Below are positions 1-13,011 of a stretch of 64,000 nucleotides of DNA, piece after piece; position 1 is the first letter of the stretch, and every line of letters begins with the position of its first letter. Origin of the DNA: Ricordea florida (Eukaryota; Cnidaria; Anthozoa; Corallimorpharia; Ricordeidae); the NCBI GenBank assembly GCA_949710005.1, contig OX453283.1:26683052-26747051 (forward strand). The letters are read 5' to 3'. Position numbers and translations under genes: made by a program. The notes beneath the pieces are model-generated. The model saw only the letters and a list, made by a program, of their open reading frames with translations, was not told the DNA's origin and did not search any database.

Positions 1-2400
1 ACCGAATTACTATTTTGAGTATGTAACAACGCCTCTTTCAGCGGGCGGTGTGGGAATGTTTATAAACTGTAACTTGCAGTATACCGTTCTCGAACGTACT
101 TCTAATTCTTCCTATCAAGCTCTTTGGATCGAGATCGTTGACTCTAATAAGAAAAAGAGTATTTGTGGTGTGGTTTATAGACAGCATGACAAGGCTGATG
201 ATTTCCTTAGTTATCTTTCCTCGTCAATAGAATTATATTCCTCTAGGAATAGAAATATTTATTTAATGGGAGATTTCAACATTGATCTTCTTAAATTTGA
301 ATCCTGTTCCTACTCTAAAGAACTGCTCGAACTAACACAAAGCTTTTCGTTGCTACCAGCTCTTGATAAGCCCACAAGAGTTTATGGGACCTCAGCCACG
401 TTAATCGACAACATTTTCTCAAACAATTTAGAGAACAGCCTTATATGTGGCAACATCGTAAATGATACCACGGACCATTTCACTCAGGTCTGTGTTGTGG
501 CAACACAGCCTTACTCAATTAACCATTCAAACCAAAGGAAAAAATTACGTGATTATTCCAATTTCAATGCTAACGTGTTTCTCTCGGAGTTGCAAGAAAT
601 TGAATGGTCTAATATTTCTGATAATGATGTTAACAAGGCCTTCACAACCTTTTACAAAAAAATAAACACCTTGATTGACAAGCACGCTCCGATGAAAATT
701 CTCTCCAAGCGCAGGGAAAAAATATTTTCAAAACCATGGATTACCAGGGGAATCAGAACTTCAATACGAATAAAAAATAAATTATTTCTTAACGCAGATT
801 GGGAACACTATAAATTATACCGAAACAAAATAGTGAGTTTAACGCGTCTAAGCAAGAAAAATTATTATAAACGTTACTTTGTAGAAAACATTGCCAACTC
901 TAGGCAAACGTGGAGAGGTATAAACGACATTATCTCAAGAAAGGCAAAACGTGCACGTGGTCAAAAACCAATTCACCGTCTTGTTAACGCCAACTCGAAA
1001 TCGATATACAACCCAAAGGAAATAAGTAATTCTCTTAACACGTTTTTTGCAACTGTTGGACATAAATTAGCATCTTGTATACCTTCTCCGCCATCAGATC
1101 ATGACTTTAGTATTTTTTTAGACCCGCCCATAGTAAGTTCTTTCTATTTTGACCCTTTCGTCCCTGCAGAAGTTGAAGCTGAAATTAAAATGCTGCCAAA
1201 CAATAAAGCCTACGGACTCTATTCATGTCCAGTCAGTATATTGAAATTGTCTCGTCATATTATTTCTCAACCCTTAGCTCAAATCTTTAATGTCTCAGTA
1301 TCCACAGGCTGTTTCCCAGCTAAACTTAAAGTCGCTAAAGTCGTTCCGATTTTCAAATCAGGAGATGAATCTAAGCCAGGAAACTGCCGACCAATTTCCT
1401 TGCTATCAATTTTGAATAGAATCTTTGAAAAATTGGTTTATAGAAGACTCATGAAGTTTGTTGACAAACAAAGTATTTTGTATTCATCTCAATACGGATT
1501 CCGCGGTTAGTAGAACAATTAGTTAGTAAAACAATTGGGATTATTGCCAAGCTCAGACATTTCGTTCCACGTCATGTACTTCTCACGTTATATCGTTCAT
1601 TAATTTTACCTTATCTGAACTATGGCATCTGCGCTTGGGGTCAAGCTGCTGAAACACACCTTCATAAGCTACTCATTCTCCAAAAGAGAGCCCTTAGGCT
1701 AATGTTCTTCAGTAATCCAAGAGCTCATGCAGTCCCATTATTCTTAGAAACAAAACAGTTGCCGATATCATTCTTGCTGTTTGAGCAAATGAGTCTTTTA
1801 ATGTACGACATTCATAATAATCTTGCTCCTAGTAAAATTAAGAATATGTTCAAGAAATTGTCTTTTGTTCATAGTTACCGGACTAGATCTGTTTCTAACG
1901 AGAATTATTATGTTGAGAAAGCTAGAACTGAAAATATGAAAAAAGCCTTTTCTATCTCAGGTGCCCTGATTTGGAATAGCATTCCACTCACCATCAAAGT
2001 CTTAAATAAAAGTCAGTTTAAAAGCAAACTAAAGAATAAACTTTTTGAAATCCTTAAGAATGAAGACGATTACATCAGAATTTCTGATATACGAGTACAA
2101 TTCTCAAAATCATAACATTGTATGTTACTCCCAATATTGACTATAGTCTGCCTCCCCGTATCATTCTGCCTATAAACCACACGACAAACTAGATTGCTTC
2201 TAGGTTTGTTCTGTAGACAGTATTAATTGACTTTTAAATTGTTTTTTGCTCTTTTGCCCGCCTCGAATAGCCCTCGCTAATCGCGGGCAAAAGCTCTCTA
2301 ATGTTAAATTCTTGTTTAGATCTAATGTTTAGATCAATTTATATCAATTTAGATCAATAAAGGATTTGTTCATGTAATCAGATATACAGACAGTCCGATA
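1..2400 (+). mobile_element. Non-LTR retrotransposon, internally deleted, 5' truncated by window edge
   Basis: The first reading frame (50-1510) carries the end of an APE-type endonuclease domain (GDFNIDLL near residue 75, then SATLIDNIFSN and TDHF). It continues into the start of a reverse transcriptase domain (CRPISLLSILNRIFEKL and QYGFR at its end), then stops. Coding sequence resumes at about 1530 in another frame and runs to 2115 with the conserved C-terminal segment (LRHFVP, LPYLNYGICAWG, LQKRALRL). The catalytic palm of the transcriptase, including the expected DD motif, is absent, so this copy cannot encode a working enzyme. An AATAAA-like signal lies near 2356. It lies downstream of the leftmost visible GBE1 exon and on the opposite strand, so it probably sits in a GBE1 intron. 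The clade (jockey/CR1-like) is not settled. Confidence 0.85.
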
Positions 2401-2659
2401 ATTTGACACTTCGGTGAATAGACAAACTGATGATTAGATGGCTAAGTTGATACATCTCACGATGGAGAAATAGAAATGGCGGTAAATATGTTAGTACACT
2501 GTAGATACATTTAGGTACATAGACAGATAGGTATAAATCCGATAAGTTACATAGGCATATTCGAGCGTGAACCTTTTGTCAGAATAAAGAGGTATGTATG
2601 AGCCTAGACCGCAATGCTCACAACTGGGTTTATACTGCGACTTATCTACAACTTTGTAC

Positions 2660-5600
2660 CTTGATCCATCTGTCAGGGATAGCCATTCCCAGACGGTAGT
2701 CAAACCCGCTTCCTCCCTCAGAAATAGGGCGACAAAGCCCGGGCATACCAGAAACTTCCTGAAAAGCAAAGGAAAAAAAGAGAAAGAAGGAAAAGTAAAA
2801 ACATTGAGCTGAGAAAAAAAATGCTAATATTAAATCCGATCCAACAAAATTCGTGATCAAACACTGTCCATGTGTCTTTTTTTTTTTTTTTTTTTAGTAT
2901 GAGTAGACAATGACCGCCGCCTGGTTAGCTCAGTTGGTAGAGCGCCGGCTTGTCGAGCGGGAGGTCGTGAGTTCAGACCTCGGCCGAACCAACACTCAAG
3001 GTCTTAAAATAACTGAGGAGAATGCGTTGCCTTTGTTATGACATCTGCAAATGGTTAGACATTCTAGTCTTCTCGGATAACGATGAAAAACCGTAGGCCA
3101 CGTCTCACAGCACTGTTTATGTGGAACGTTAAAGATCCCACAACATTGCTCGAAAAGAGTAGGGGACGTAGACCCCGGTGTCATGGCCAACATTTGTAAA
3201 ATTTCATTGTAATTAACTAATTCATCTTGTCAGGCGCAGTTGAATATTAAACATAGAAACTGCTCGGTATAAATAATTGACATTTATTTACCTCCGCAAT
3301 GGTGATGACATCGGGATATAATGAGTGCAGCATGTCATTGGCTAACATAAGATAAATAAGCGACTCGGTATCTACTCCAAGTCCATAGTAGTCTGGATAA
3401 TCTCCGCCAAATCCATGACCCAAGCCATGATCGTGGTAAATCATGGATGTCACACCATCAAACCGAAAACCATCAAACTGATAATACTCCATGTACCAAC
3501 GGAGGTTGGATAACATAAAACGGAGGACTTCCCATCTGATAGGAAAAAAATCAAAAGAAACACAAGGAGTCAATGCTTGTCTGCGGAATAAATATTTAAA
3601 AAGTGAAATATCGTCGCAGTTACGTGATCAACTAAAGGAGTTGCAAAGATAAGACATGAAAAATTCAGGCTTGAACGGGAATTAATTTAATTTATTTATT
3701 TGTGATTCAAATGAATATATGAAACCCCATATATTTGAACTGCGGAGTAATATGTAATGACATTAATTGATCATCGCAGTTATGTACACAACTTAAGCAG
3801 CTGTGAAATTTAAGCCTGCAAAAAACTCAGGCCTTTAATTTCACAGCTGCTTAAGTTGTGTACATAACTGCGATGATCAATTAATGTCATTACTTATTTG
3901 TCCACGAGAGTCGAGCACCTGTCACGTGGCCAAGTAAGCGACACATGTACGCATTGTGGACCTGTTTCTTAACAAGTGGAAGATCTTCACAGCAATATGC
4001 GCAACTGAGACAGTTGCAAAGATAAGAACTGAAAAAATTCAGGCTTAAACGGGAATTAATTTAGTTTAATTTATTTATTTGTCCACGAGTGTCGAGCACC
4101 TGTCACGTGAGTCTAGTCATCCACACATGCACGCATTGCGGACCTGTTTTTTAATAAGTGGAAGATCGTAACAGTTATGTGCGCAACTGAAACAGTTGCA
4201 AAGATAAAAACTGAAAAAAAAAATCAGGCTTGAACGAGATTTGAACAGGTCCAATGTTTCATCAAACGAGTTGATAAGTGTCCTTTACAGCTGTAGGATT
4301 TAAGGAAAGTGACTTTTACAGCTGTAGGATTAAAGAGCTGCTTGGCGTTAGCCCTTCGTCAGAGCGATTGGTGCACTGACAAAGGGCTAAGTTATCTGAT
4401 AGTTAGTTGAAAGGGACGACGGCGTTTGGAGCGTGAGCCCTTCAGCAGAGGAAATGTCAGGATTCTGCTTTTGATGCCACTGAAAGATAAAGTTTTTGTT
4501 TTTAGAAACTGGCCCCTATTAATAATAATGAGTACTGTTTTTTTCAATTGGAATTTGGAAGAATTTGTTCTTTAAAAAAGGGAGGGAAACAGGAAAAACG
4601 GGGAAAAAACTATCGGGTCAAGGGAAGAACCATAAATAAACTCAACTCACAATAGACGGCGGGAATTGAACACGAGGCACAGACAGGGGTTTCAATAGAA
4701 GCTGGCAACCGGCGAATTTCGCCACCTACTTCCCAAATCATTGCCGCCTACTTTCTAACATTAAATTTCTTTTTGGTCCCTTGAGTTTCTTGAGTCAAAG
4801 AATTTCTCACCTGTTAAAGCCGCCTACTTTAATAGGGTCAGCCGCCTACTTTAATAGGGTCAGCCGCCTACTTAAATAGGGTCAGCCGCCTATTTTAACG
4901 GGGTCAGCCGCCTACTTTAACGGGGTCAGCCGCCTACTTTAATAGGGGCAGCCGCCTACTTTAATAGGGTCAGCCGCCTACTTTAATAGGGTCAGCCGCC
5001 TACTTTAATAGGGTCAGCCGCCTACTTTAACGGGGTCAGCCGCCTACTTTAACGGGGTCAGCCGCCTACTTTAATAGGGTCAGCCGCCTACTTTAATAGG
5101 GTCAGCCGCCTACTTTAATATGGTCAGCCGCCTACTTTAATAAGGTCAGCCGCCTACTTTAATAGGGTCAGCCGCCTACTTTAATAGGGTCAGCCGCCTA
5201 CTTTAATAGGGTCAGCCGCCTACTTTAACAAGGTCAGCCGTCTACTTCAGAGGTGGGAGGCAAGTGCTCTCACCGCTGCAACAATCTTGCTCCCTAGAGT
5301 GCTTCATACTTACTTTGTGTAGTCAAACAGACGACTGTCCCACAGATCGTGGAATCCCCTGCTGCCACCATGAAAATAACAGCTCTGCGTACCGTCAAAC
5401 TGGTTGAGACCATCCATGACATTCTTAGCCGCGTGACTGTGCACTACATCTAACAGAACGAGAATCCCGTTGGCATGTGCAACATCGATCATTTCACGTA
5501 AATCGTCTGGAGTTCCATAGCGACTGAAATAGGAAAAGACATCATTGACACGCAGTGGTGAGTAACCAACGTCTAACGAGCTACAAGGTTTGTACGAAAG

Positions 5601-8600
5601 TCCAGGACTTGTTACTCGAGATACGTGATATGTTACTAGCGCTTGTCACTCGTTATTCACGATACGCCACACGTTACTCACGGTAAGTGACTCATTACCA
5701 GCGATACGTGACATGTTATTCGCGGCAAGTCACTCGTTCCTCGCGATACATGACACGTTACTCGCGGTGACTCGTTACCAGCGATACGTGACATGTTATT
5801 CGGATACTTACATTGATCTCAGCCATCTTAACCAAATAAGCAAGGTTAACAAGAAATTGGGAAAATCAAACGAATTGATATAGTAAGTTATACCACCGTA
5901 AGGTAAAAGGGAGGTGCTGACGTTTCGAGCGTTAGCCCTTCGTCGGAGCCAATGACGAAGGCCTAACGCTCGAACGTCAGCACCTCCCTTTTACCTTACT
6001 GTGGTATAACTTACTTTATCAATTCGTTTGATTATCCCAATTTCTTGTGTTTCTATTCCCAAGCGACGCAGCACCAGTTTCTTTAAAAACTATCCCCAGA
6101 AAGTTAGGTTAACGACACGTATTTCTTACCTGGAGGCGGCAAAGAAGCTCGTAACCTGGTAACCAAAACAGGCATAATAAGCATGTTCCATAACTGCCAT
6201 CAATTGTATACAGTTATAACCTAATTTCTTTATCCTTGGAATAACGTTATGTGTAAAATGCTTGTAGCTCGCAACTTTCGGTTCCGGAGAAGCGATACCA
6301 ACATGTGACTCATAAATTCTCAAGCCTGACGTCTTCTTGGGTCTACTGTGCTGGAACCTGTACGGTTCAGGCGGGTCCCAGTGGATTCCTTCGTAGAGAA
6401 TGTCGTTTTCTGGGCACACAGCGTACCGTATCCATGGCGATAAGCGATCCACCAAGTCACCTGATTCTAACTGAATAGAGACCTGAGAATAGAAGACACC
6501 AGAACTGACTTCATGCAGATGTTCAAACCACAAGACCACTCAAACCCACTCAGTGAACACACATGTAGCATTTGCTATTTATGACTGGCTGTGCTCTCTT
6601 AGGGACGGACCATTACTAATTTAGAAAAGTGATGGGGGGGGGGGGTGGGGAATTTTCAGCTTGCACGAATTTTTTTTTTCGCTCATTGCTTGTGCAGGAA
6701 TTTTTTTTTCAGGTGAACCCCTCTGCACGAATTTTTTTTACTACGTGTGAAAAAGTCACAATTGGACTTTCCTTCTGCATGAATTTTTTTTTACCTTCTT
6801 CTTTGCATGAATTTTTTTTCTTGGCATTTTTCCTAGGCTCGATTTCCGCCGTCCTCTCGTGTTCGGTCTTTCGAGGGGATGACCGCGGGCTCATTTTCCC
6901 GAAAAAGCGGCTGGCAATCGAGCCTACATTTTCCCTTGCATTAATTTTTTTTGTTTTTTTCCCCATCCTCCCCCCCCCCCATCACTTTTGTAATGGTCCG
7001 TCCCTTAGTGAGCAGATAGTGAACAGGCTGAGTTTATCCCAGTGTCTGTAAAATGAAGCACCTACGAGTACTATTACTCTTCCTCGATAGGGTGCTGGGT
7101 CCATCACAGGGTTACCCCCAGCAACATAATATCACAGGTGCCACAGGAGACCCAAAGAAGCCACAGGCGGCCCACGCCTGAGTATCGTTACAACCCCCTG
7201 GATGAGATGCCAGTCAATCACAGGGTCAACCCGCGGCACTATACCACGAGTACCACAGGAGACCCACAGGAGTCAAGAGGAAACCCACACATAAAAGTAT
7301 ATATTACTATCCCTAGATGGGATGCTAGTCCATCACAGGGCTAAACAATACTTATATTATGAATATATCACTTGCACCCATTTGTACAGTAGATTTGGGT
7401 ACATAGATAACCAGTGTAAAATTTAAGTCTCCTTTCTAAGGAGAGAAAGTAGACAAGGATCAATGTCAGTATCTGGGTAACTGTGCACCTACCCCTCCCC
7501 TAACCCAACAAGTTATAATAAGTTAAACAGTTAGTATTAATGTTGGGTTAGGGGAGGGGTGGGTGCACAACTGCCTGGATGCTGACATTGATCCAAAGAT
7601 AACATAGTGCCATCATTATTGTGTCAATATTATTCCCAGCAAGCTCTCGTTAAAGGCTTGCGTTCATTACCAGTTGCTCACCTTAACTTTTGACCCATGA
7701 GGGATTGGCGATGAACCATCTTCTTTGTAGGGGAGTGTTAGTTCCCAGACCCCAAATTCATTCCTGGTGCAGGCATGCGAAGTTCTGGACCAACCATCTG
7801 AGGACAGATCATGAACAACACATTAACCTCCAATCTCAAGACGTAGATTCTCCTTGATGGTCTCCATACATTACATACAGTAGCAGAAGGGAGAATGTGT
7901 ACCATTGGGGGAGAAAGTAAAACTTCCTGTAACTACTGAACTCTGTAATCTGAATCAAGCCGTGAAGCCTACATAACAGTGCACCATAATCTGTCGAACC
8001 TACCACCTGAAGAAGACCAAGCTTGCAAAGTGTAATGCTTTTAAATATATTCGGAGTGAATTTGATCTGACGAAGGGCTAACGCTCGAAAATCAGCACCT
8101 CCCATTTACCTTACAGTGGTATAACTTACGTTATCAATTCATTTGATTATCCCAATTTCTTGTGTTTCAATTCCCCACCAATGCAGCACCAGTTTCTTTA
8201 GAAACTATTCCAACAATTAGTCTGTTGATAGTTTTCCTGAATATCTTATTAAATATAGTTTAACAGATATATAGATATTTCTAATTCTGTTCCAACCTCT
8301 GTTTCTCCCTTTCAAGATGTTTTTTATTTATTTATTGTATCTTGAATAAAACGTCATGTAATGTTATGTATGTTATAGCAGTAAGCAGTTAGAGCTTTGC
8401 AGGTAACATCCAGTGACTACATCGCATAACAGATACACAAGTTAATATTGCCAATTCACCCTAATAATAATCCACTACAAACTTGTAGACATTGTGTTCC
8501 AATGTAAATAAGTTTGCAGTATTCTTTTTGGATTCTGTGAATAATTAAGTTTATTATTATGTCCATTCCTTGTAGACTCAGGCTAAACTAGGATGTTCGG

Positions 8601-10243
8601 CTTGGTATGTAGTCCTTTGGAGCGGGTTACAACAAGTCACCACAGGTCCCAGGACTCTCTTTTCCTTCTTTTTTACAGAGTCAGTATTTTCCTTAGTACC
8701 TTTGCTGTCCCCAACAATGCTGTTTTCTGGATAACTTCCAGCCTCATGTTTATTATTATTAATTTTAAAATTATTATTATTATTATTATTAATATTATTA
8801 TTATTATCATTATTACTAATAGTATTATTATTACTAATTACATGTAGGGTGTAGATATTCACTTAAAAGGAGAACTTTGAACACTTACTAAAATCACCAG
8901 TTAAGTAAACTCCGTGTGCCCCTGGTGCCCACTCGCGGTACACCAGGCCATTCGGGGTCTTATTCAAACCATATTTCTCATAGCCACGAGAGAATTTTTC
9001 CATTCCACCTTCTTTCTGTTCAATATCCTTCTTGAGTGCACAAAAACACTTGTATCTACAGGTTAAACAACATTATCAGTTATTGCAGTACTCTAAAGAA
9101 GAGCTTACAGTTCACCTTTTTATTAACCCTTTAGTCCAAGTAGTGACCAGCATCCAATTTCTCATTACAATATTCACTGTTCATCAACAATTCAGGTTAT
9201 GGGAATAACAGAAATGATCAACAAAAGAGTTGTATTGATATTTAAACAAAATCTGTTCACTAGTACAATGACAAATATATGAGAACAGTTAGGAGAAAAT
9301 GAATATTGATATTGGGACTTAAAGGTTTAATAGATGGTACACCTTACATCGTCTAATCATTTGCTAAATAACTTTTTGAATGAATGTTTATTTGCCACAC
9401 AATTAATACTATTACAAGGACAATCAATAATAATAAGGTCATTGGATGTTACAATAATTTTACAGTTTGGGAATGTAAACAGTTGTGCTAACTGTAAGTG
9501 TTTTCCTGAAACATTTCCAAAATCAAAGTAGCAGTTCTCACTGGTAACTCTTATACATTTGCTTAGATATTAGTTAAGAGAATTTGATGCTAGAGCAACT
9601 AAAAATCCTCAAAGTGATAAATAGTTCGGTTCTCTAAACTGTTTGCTTAACAACGAACTGATTCTGTCAGGAGACCTTACATTTCCCCCACCCATGGGAG
9701 GTCAAGAGGTAACTCTTAAAATGAACTCCTTTTCAGAATTCAATTCCATTGCAGCCATCAGAAATGAATTTCTATTGTTAAAGATCTCTATTCAGTAGAC
9801 TGCAGACTGAATTCTTAATGCAGCAAGATAATTATTGTACTTTCTTGAGAGTTGATTTAAAGAGCAAGAAGTATGCACAGTTATATGAAGCTGTTATTAA
9901 ACTTCTTTTTTAAAACAATTTGTAAACCCTTTAAAAGTATATTAGAGTATACTGCACAAGTTACAATTATTTTAAGACTCTGTACATAACACTATACAAT
10001 CAACAGAGACACTGATACAACCAAATGACTACTGTATCTTACAACAATAATTGTTGTAATTATTGCAGAAGAATTATTCTTACATATTGTGATACACAGC
10101 TTCATCAATGACTCTATGTTATTAAGCACCTGACAAAAAAGGTAAGAGCAGTACCTCCTTTCAATCTCATCTTGATATGGTTTGATGTATGGATCATCAT
10201 GGAGAAATTTAGAAAACTGTGGAACTACTTTGTCAACCGCCAT
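2660..10243 (-). CDS. GBE1: 1,4-alpha-glucan (glycogen) branching enzyme, 5' half; continues left of window
   Basis: The enzyme transfers alpha-1,4-glucan chains to make alpha-1,6 branches in cytosolic glycogen. Seven GT-AG exons join in frame: 10155-10243, 8889-9055, 7682-7797, 6130-6482, 5314-5523, 3292-3535 and 2660-2758. They give 426 codons, aligning to roughly the first 60% of the ~700-aa animal enzyme. Visible family signatures are [14 protein letters not shown] at the N-terminus, [15 protein letters not shown] (CBM48 region), [13 protein letters not shown]13 region I (DVVHSH), region II with the nucleophile Asp ([10 protein letters not shown]) and region III with the acid/base Glu (ITIAE). 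The last visible exon reads [15 protein letters not shown]. Region IV and the C-terminal domain lie outside the window. The ATG at 10243 follows an acceptor AG directly, so translation may begin in an upstream exon (candidate at 18717-18728). Introns hold satellites and MITEs. Confidence 0.95.
2920..3215 (+). mobile_element. tRNA-derived SINE, copy 1 (tRNA-Asp-like head)
   Basis: The head has an A-box (TTAGCTCAGTTGGTAGAGCG), a possible anticodon loop with GTC, and a B-box-like GAGTTCAGACCTC. It is followed by a non-tRNA body (GTCTTAAAATAACTGAGG ... GTGGAACGTTAAAGATCCC). The same head and body recur at 35777-36085, so this is a dispersed SINE and not a tRNA gene. A poly-T tract precedes it. 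Confidence 0.8.
3751..3897. mobile_element. Foldback MITE in GBE1 intron
   Basis: Near-perfect inverted arms of about 60 bp (reading AATGACATTAATTGATCATC at the tip) surround a short AT-rich centre. One arm recurs alone at 20187-20246 in the last TGFBRAP1 intron. This marks a repeat family and not a unique hairpin. Confidence 0.75.
4819..5250. repeat. 22-bp tandem satellite (about 19-20 copies) in GBE1 intron
   Basis: The unit is approximately GCCGCCTACTTTAATAGGGT plus CA, with variants TTTAACGGGG and TTTAATAAGG. The array ends about 65 bp from the donor end of the GBE1 exon at 5314-5523. Isolated GCCGCCTACTTT-like motifs occur just upstream (4720-4760), suggesting the array arose by slippage from a dispersed repeat. 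Confidence 0.95.
5600..5805. repeat. Degenerate tandem repeat (GATACGTGACACGTTACTCG-like)
   Basis: Short units built around GATACGTGAC and GTTACTCGCG recur with many substitutions across about 200 bp of the GBE1 intron between exons 6130-6482 and 5314-5523. Period and phase drift, so copy number cannot be stated exactly. Confidence 0.7.
5852..6102. mobile_element. Palindromic MITE, CTAACGCTCG family, copy 1
   Basis: Left arm (5852-5944) and right arm (5951-6046) are near-perfect inverted complements containing GGTAAAAGGGAGGTGCTGAC and CTAACGCTCG. They are followed by a tail with GCAGCACCAGTTTCTTTA. Related copies lie at about 8045-8205, 23340-23518 and 34327-34553; a tail fragment is at 49196-49232. 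Confidence 0.85.
6602..7004. mobile_element. PIF/Harbinger-like MITE, TTA target duplication
   Basis: Terminal inverted repeats begin GGGACGGACCATTAC and end with its complement. TTA flanks both ends (6599-6601 and 7005-7007). The interior is poly-T/GAATTTTTTT-rich with a G-run and a C-run next to the two ends. A 3-bp TTA duplication is typical of PIF/Harbinger; family placement is inference. Confidence 0.8.
7050..7345. mobile_element. SINE-body fragments (CTGGATGGGATGCTAGTC family)
   Basis: Phrases such as GATGGGATGCTAGTCCATCA and GAAGCACCTACGAGTACTAT match the bodies of the tRNA-headed elements at 14235-14580 and 29880-30240. The piece is partial and partly duplicated. Confidence 0.6.
7457..7597. 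mobile_element. Foldback MITE
   Basis: Inverted arms of about 55 bp (GGATCAATGTCAG outward, TAACCCAAC inward) flank a loop of about 30 bp. It sits in the GBE1 intron just 3' of exon 7682-7797. No clear target duplication was seen. Confidence 0.75.
8045..8205 (+). mobile_element. CTAACGCTCG-family MITE, half copy
   Basis: Only the right arm and tail of the element at 5852-6102 are present (GACGAAGGGCTAACGCTCG through GCAGCACCAGTTTCTTTA). Confidence 0.75.
8755..8845. repeat. (ATT)n microsatellite
   Basis: A trinucleotide ATT run with a few interruptions in a GBE1 intron. Translations across it are meaningless. Confidence 0.95.
9122..9332. mobile_element. MITE with AACCCTTTAAGTCCC-type termini, copy 1
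   Basis: It starts near TTAACCCTTTAGTCC and ends near GGGACTTAAAGG, giving short inverted termini. The interior (TCACTGTTCATCAAC, GAGAACAGTTAGGAGAAAAT) recurs at 14617-14790 and 41615-41820. Confidence 0.75.
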
Positions 10244-12690
10244 CTGTGAGACAACAACAACAAAAAATATCAGACCTAGGTACAAATGAAATAATAAATA
10301 AATACAATTATCATGTCATTCTGTAGTACAAAACCAAGATAAAGAAGTCAAAATTGCAGGTGTAGAAGTGAATGTAGAAATTTCAAAATTGTTGGTTCAT
10401 GCCCAGGTGTTGGCACCGCGTTATCTTCATTCCTAAGAAATGAAACCCATTGTACATTAGAAAATAACTAAGATACCATGCGCGTGCTGATTGGTCGAAA
10501 GCCTATGGGTTATTGTGCCAGTAAACCCATAGAAAAGAGAAACATTTCCTGTTTTAATTAAAGTTAGTTTATAAAAGCAGTAAACTGCAGTTTCTATGGG
10601 TCTACTGATGTAATAAACCACTGGGGATGTTGGAAAAACACTCAAAGGGCTTGTAATCACTAACCTGATTGTGATTAACAAGCACTTCTTATGTTCTCCC
10701 AATATCCCATGTGGCTTGATATGCTGGTTAACCCATAGAAACTGTGGTTTATTGCTAATAAGTATTTTACACTTTGAAGCTCCTGGTCAGGGTCATATAT
10801 GGTGACTTTCTCTCTAACAAGTTATTTCAAGAGAATAAAATGCCATATAATAATCAGAATCATAACAGTGCTTATTACCTGTACATAAACTATACGACAA
10901 AGAAATCAAAGCTTTCCCTAAAATGTATTTTACCCTCAGAATCTCCAAACCAGGAGTCAAATAATGTGACTTCTTCAATTGATTTAGAAATAATCACATG
11001 TTAATATTTTTTAAAATCAGAAATTTAAACTCTTAGTAATGCTTAACATGAACATATATGTGAAAGGAAACTTTTTCTAAAAATGTATTTTACCCTCTGA
11101 AAATATTATCTGCTAACCAAGGGTCACATAGAATATGGCTTCTGATTTGGAAATGAATTTAAGCTGTCCTTGTACTGTGGTGACAAAATTTAGATGTACT
11201 TACAATACAATAATAACAGTTATACAGGTTCCCTACTATAAGTTGGCTTTTTAAAGGAATTATAAAATTGTGATAGAGAATTCTCCCTAAAATGTATATA
11301 TATTTACCCTTTAAATCTACTCACCAAGAGTAACACAACATTATATTCTCTTCAACTTCTTCACAGTGTAAAATCAGAGATGAAAGGTCAACTTTTAAAG
11401 CTATAACCATTCTGTGTTTAATTCTGCCCTTTTGTGCTATACACTGTATAACTAAACTTTTATCCAATCTTCTTTAGAGAGTCAAGCGATGTGGTTAACT
11501 CATTGTTTTTAAACAATTTACTTTAGACAAAGGTAGGGAAATTATTGATGCCATTACCCCACTCTGAAAGAGTTTTCAATCTGTTATAGAGCACTGTGCT
11601 ATTACTCTTCAAAATTTCTCAACAGTGTCAAAAATGTGCAATATTCTGCTTAAGATATAAAGGGTAAAATTAACCTTCTTCCCCTGGGAAAGACCCAAAT
11701 AATATTCACAATACAAAGCATGTCTGCAAATTTCGAATTCCAATTAACTTGCCTTGAAACAGCAACAAATCACTGCTCCAAATGAATACACCGCACAGCT
11801 TCTACTGAATAATCCCTTGATTGTAAAATTAAATAAAAGGCTAACCTACATTTGACTTACTACATGCTTCTACAAGTTTTGAGCTTGCACGTGGCAAAAA
11901 CATGAATGAAACATGAGCAAACAGAGGCCCCGGTGTGATTATCATACACACAATACTCTTGTAACAATGCACCATAAATAGCCTGCATAACAAGAACTGC
12001 ATGATTGACAAAGCACAGAACACAAATCCATATGTCTTCCAAAAAACATCTCCATATATTTCATTAGTTTACCATCAAAAGAAAAAAAAATCTTTCCCTT
12101 GAAGGTACTTTAAAACAGTTTTGACTCTTCCAGATGAGTCAAAATTAATAACAAAATAGTACTTCCCTGCCAATGTCTACTGTGCCATGGCATAAAAAGC
12201 ATAAATTCCAATGTCTCTTTGTTTAACTTTGACCCACTAAACAGAGACAGAGGCAAAAATGCGCCCCTGTATTGATTAGTCTATCTTTTATTACAAGTAA
12301 AAACACAGTCTGACAAAACTTCTTTTAATGAAAACCAAGAACTTGGAAATTTCCTTCTAGCTATTTTGAAAAGCAAATTTTTTATCATTCACTTTCAATT
12401 ATGTCTGTTTTTCTCTTAAGCATTTTGCATCAGAAAAAATTGCCTTATTCAGTGAAAATGTTTATCTTTATGTTGTACTTGGTTCTCAATTTGCACTTCA
12501 ACAGGAAAGCTCTGGAATCTAAATGAAAAAGACGTTATTTGTAAATGTAAGAATGTAACTACAGCTGAATCTATAACTTTTACAGAGGAAGCTGCATCAA
12601 AGATTATAATTTTGGAAACAAGTGTTAATAGTTCAAAAATGGCTATCAGGCATGAAATCAAAAATTATAACCATTGCATGTACTTCATCT

Positions 12691-13011
12691 CCCGGGGGGG
12701 GGGGACTCCCATCTGGAGTGGACGGGGATGCTCGTCGGAAATTTTGAATTTCACCCCTAAAAGAGACCAATCTGGGCGTGGCCGAAGCTTATGCAGACCC
12801 CTAAAAGAGACCAGTTTATAAAACAGACAAATAAAAAGTACAGTGACTTTTTGTTATTTCTTCGCGTGCAACCCTAAACGAGACCTTGACGGCTAAAAAT
12901 AATGACATTTTGCCCAGAACACTCTAAGCGAGACCAAAATCCGAAATTTACACCCCTAAGCGAGACGACGAGCATCCCCGTCCATTCCATATGGGAGTCC
13001 CCCCCCCTGGG
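12691..13011. mobile_element. hAT-like MITE with perfect 8-bp target duplication
   Basis: The element runs from CCCGGGGG to CCCCTGGG with inverted termini that include ACGGGGATGCTCGTCG and its complement. The 8-bp sequence CTTCATCT flanks it on both sides (12683-12690 and 13012-13019). An 8-bp duplication suggests mobilisation by a hAT transposase supplied elsewhere. Confidence 0.9.

Noticed and set aside
2921-2994. tRNA-Asp gene
   Set aside because: The cloverleaf head is followed by a body that recurs with a second decayed head at 35777, so it is a SINE.
6629-7051. 140-codon frame
   Set aside because: Lies entirely within a TIR element and is mostly poly-T derived Phe runs.
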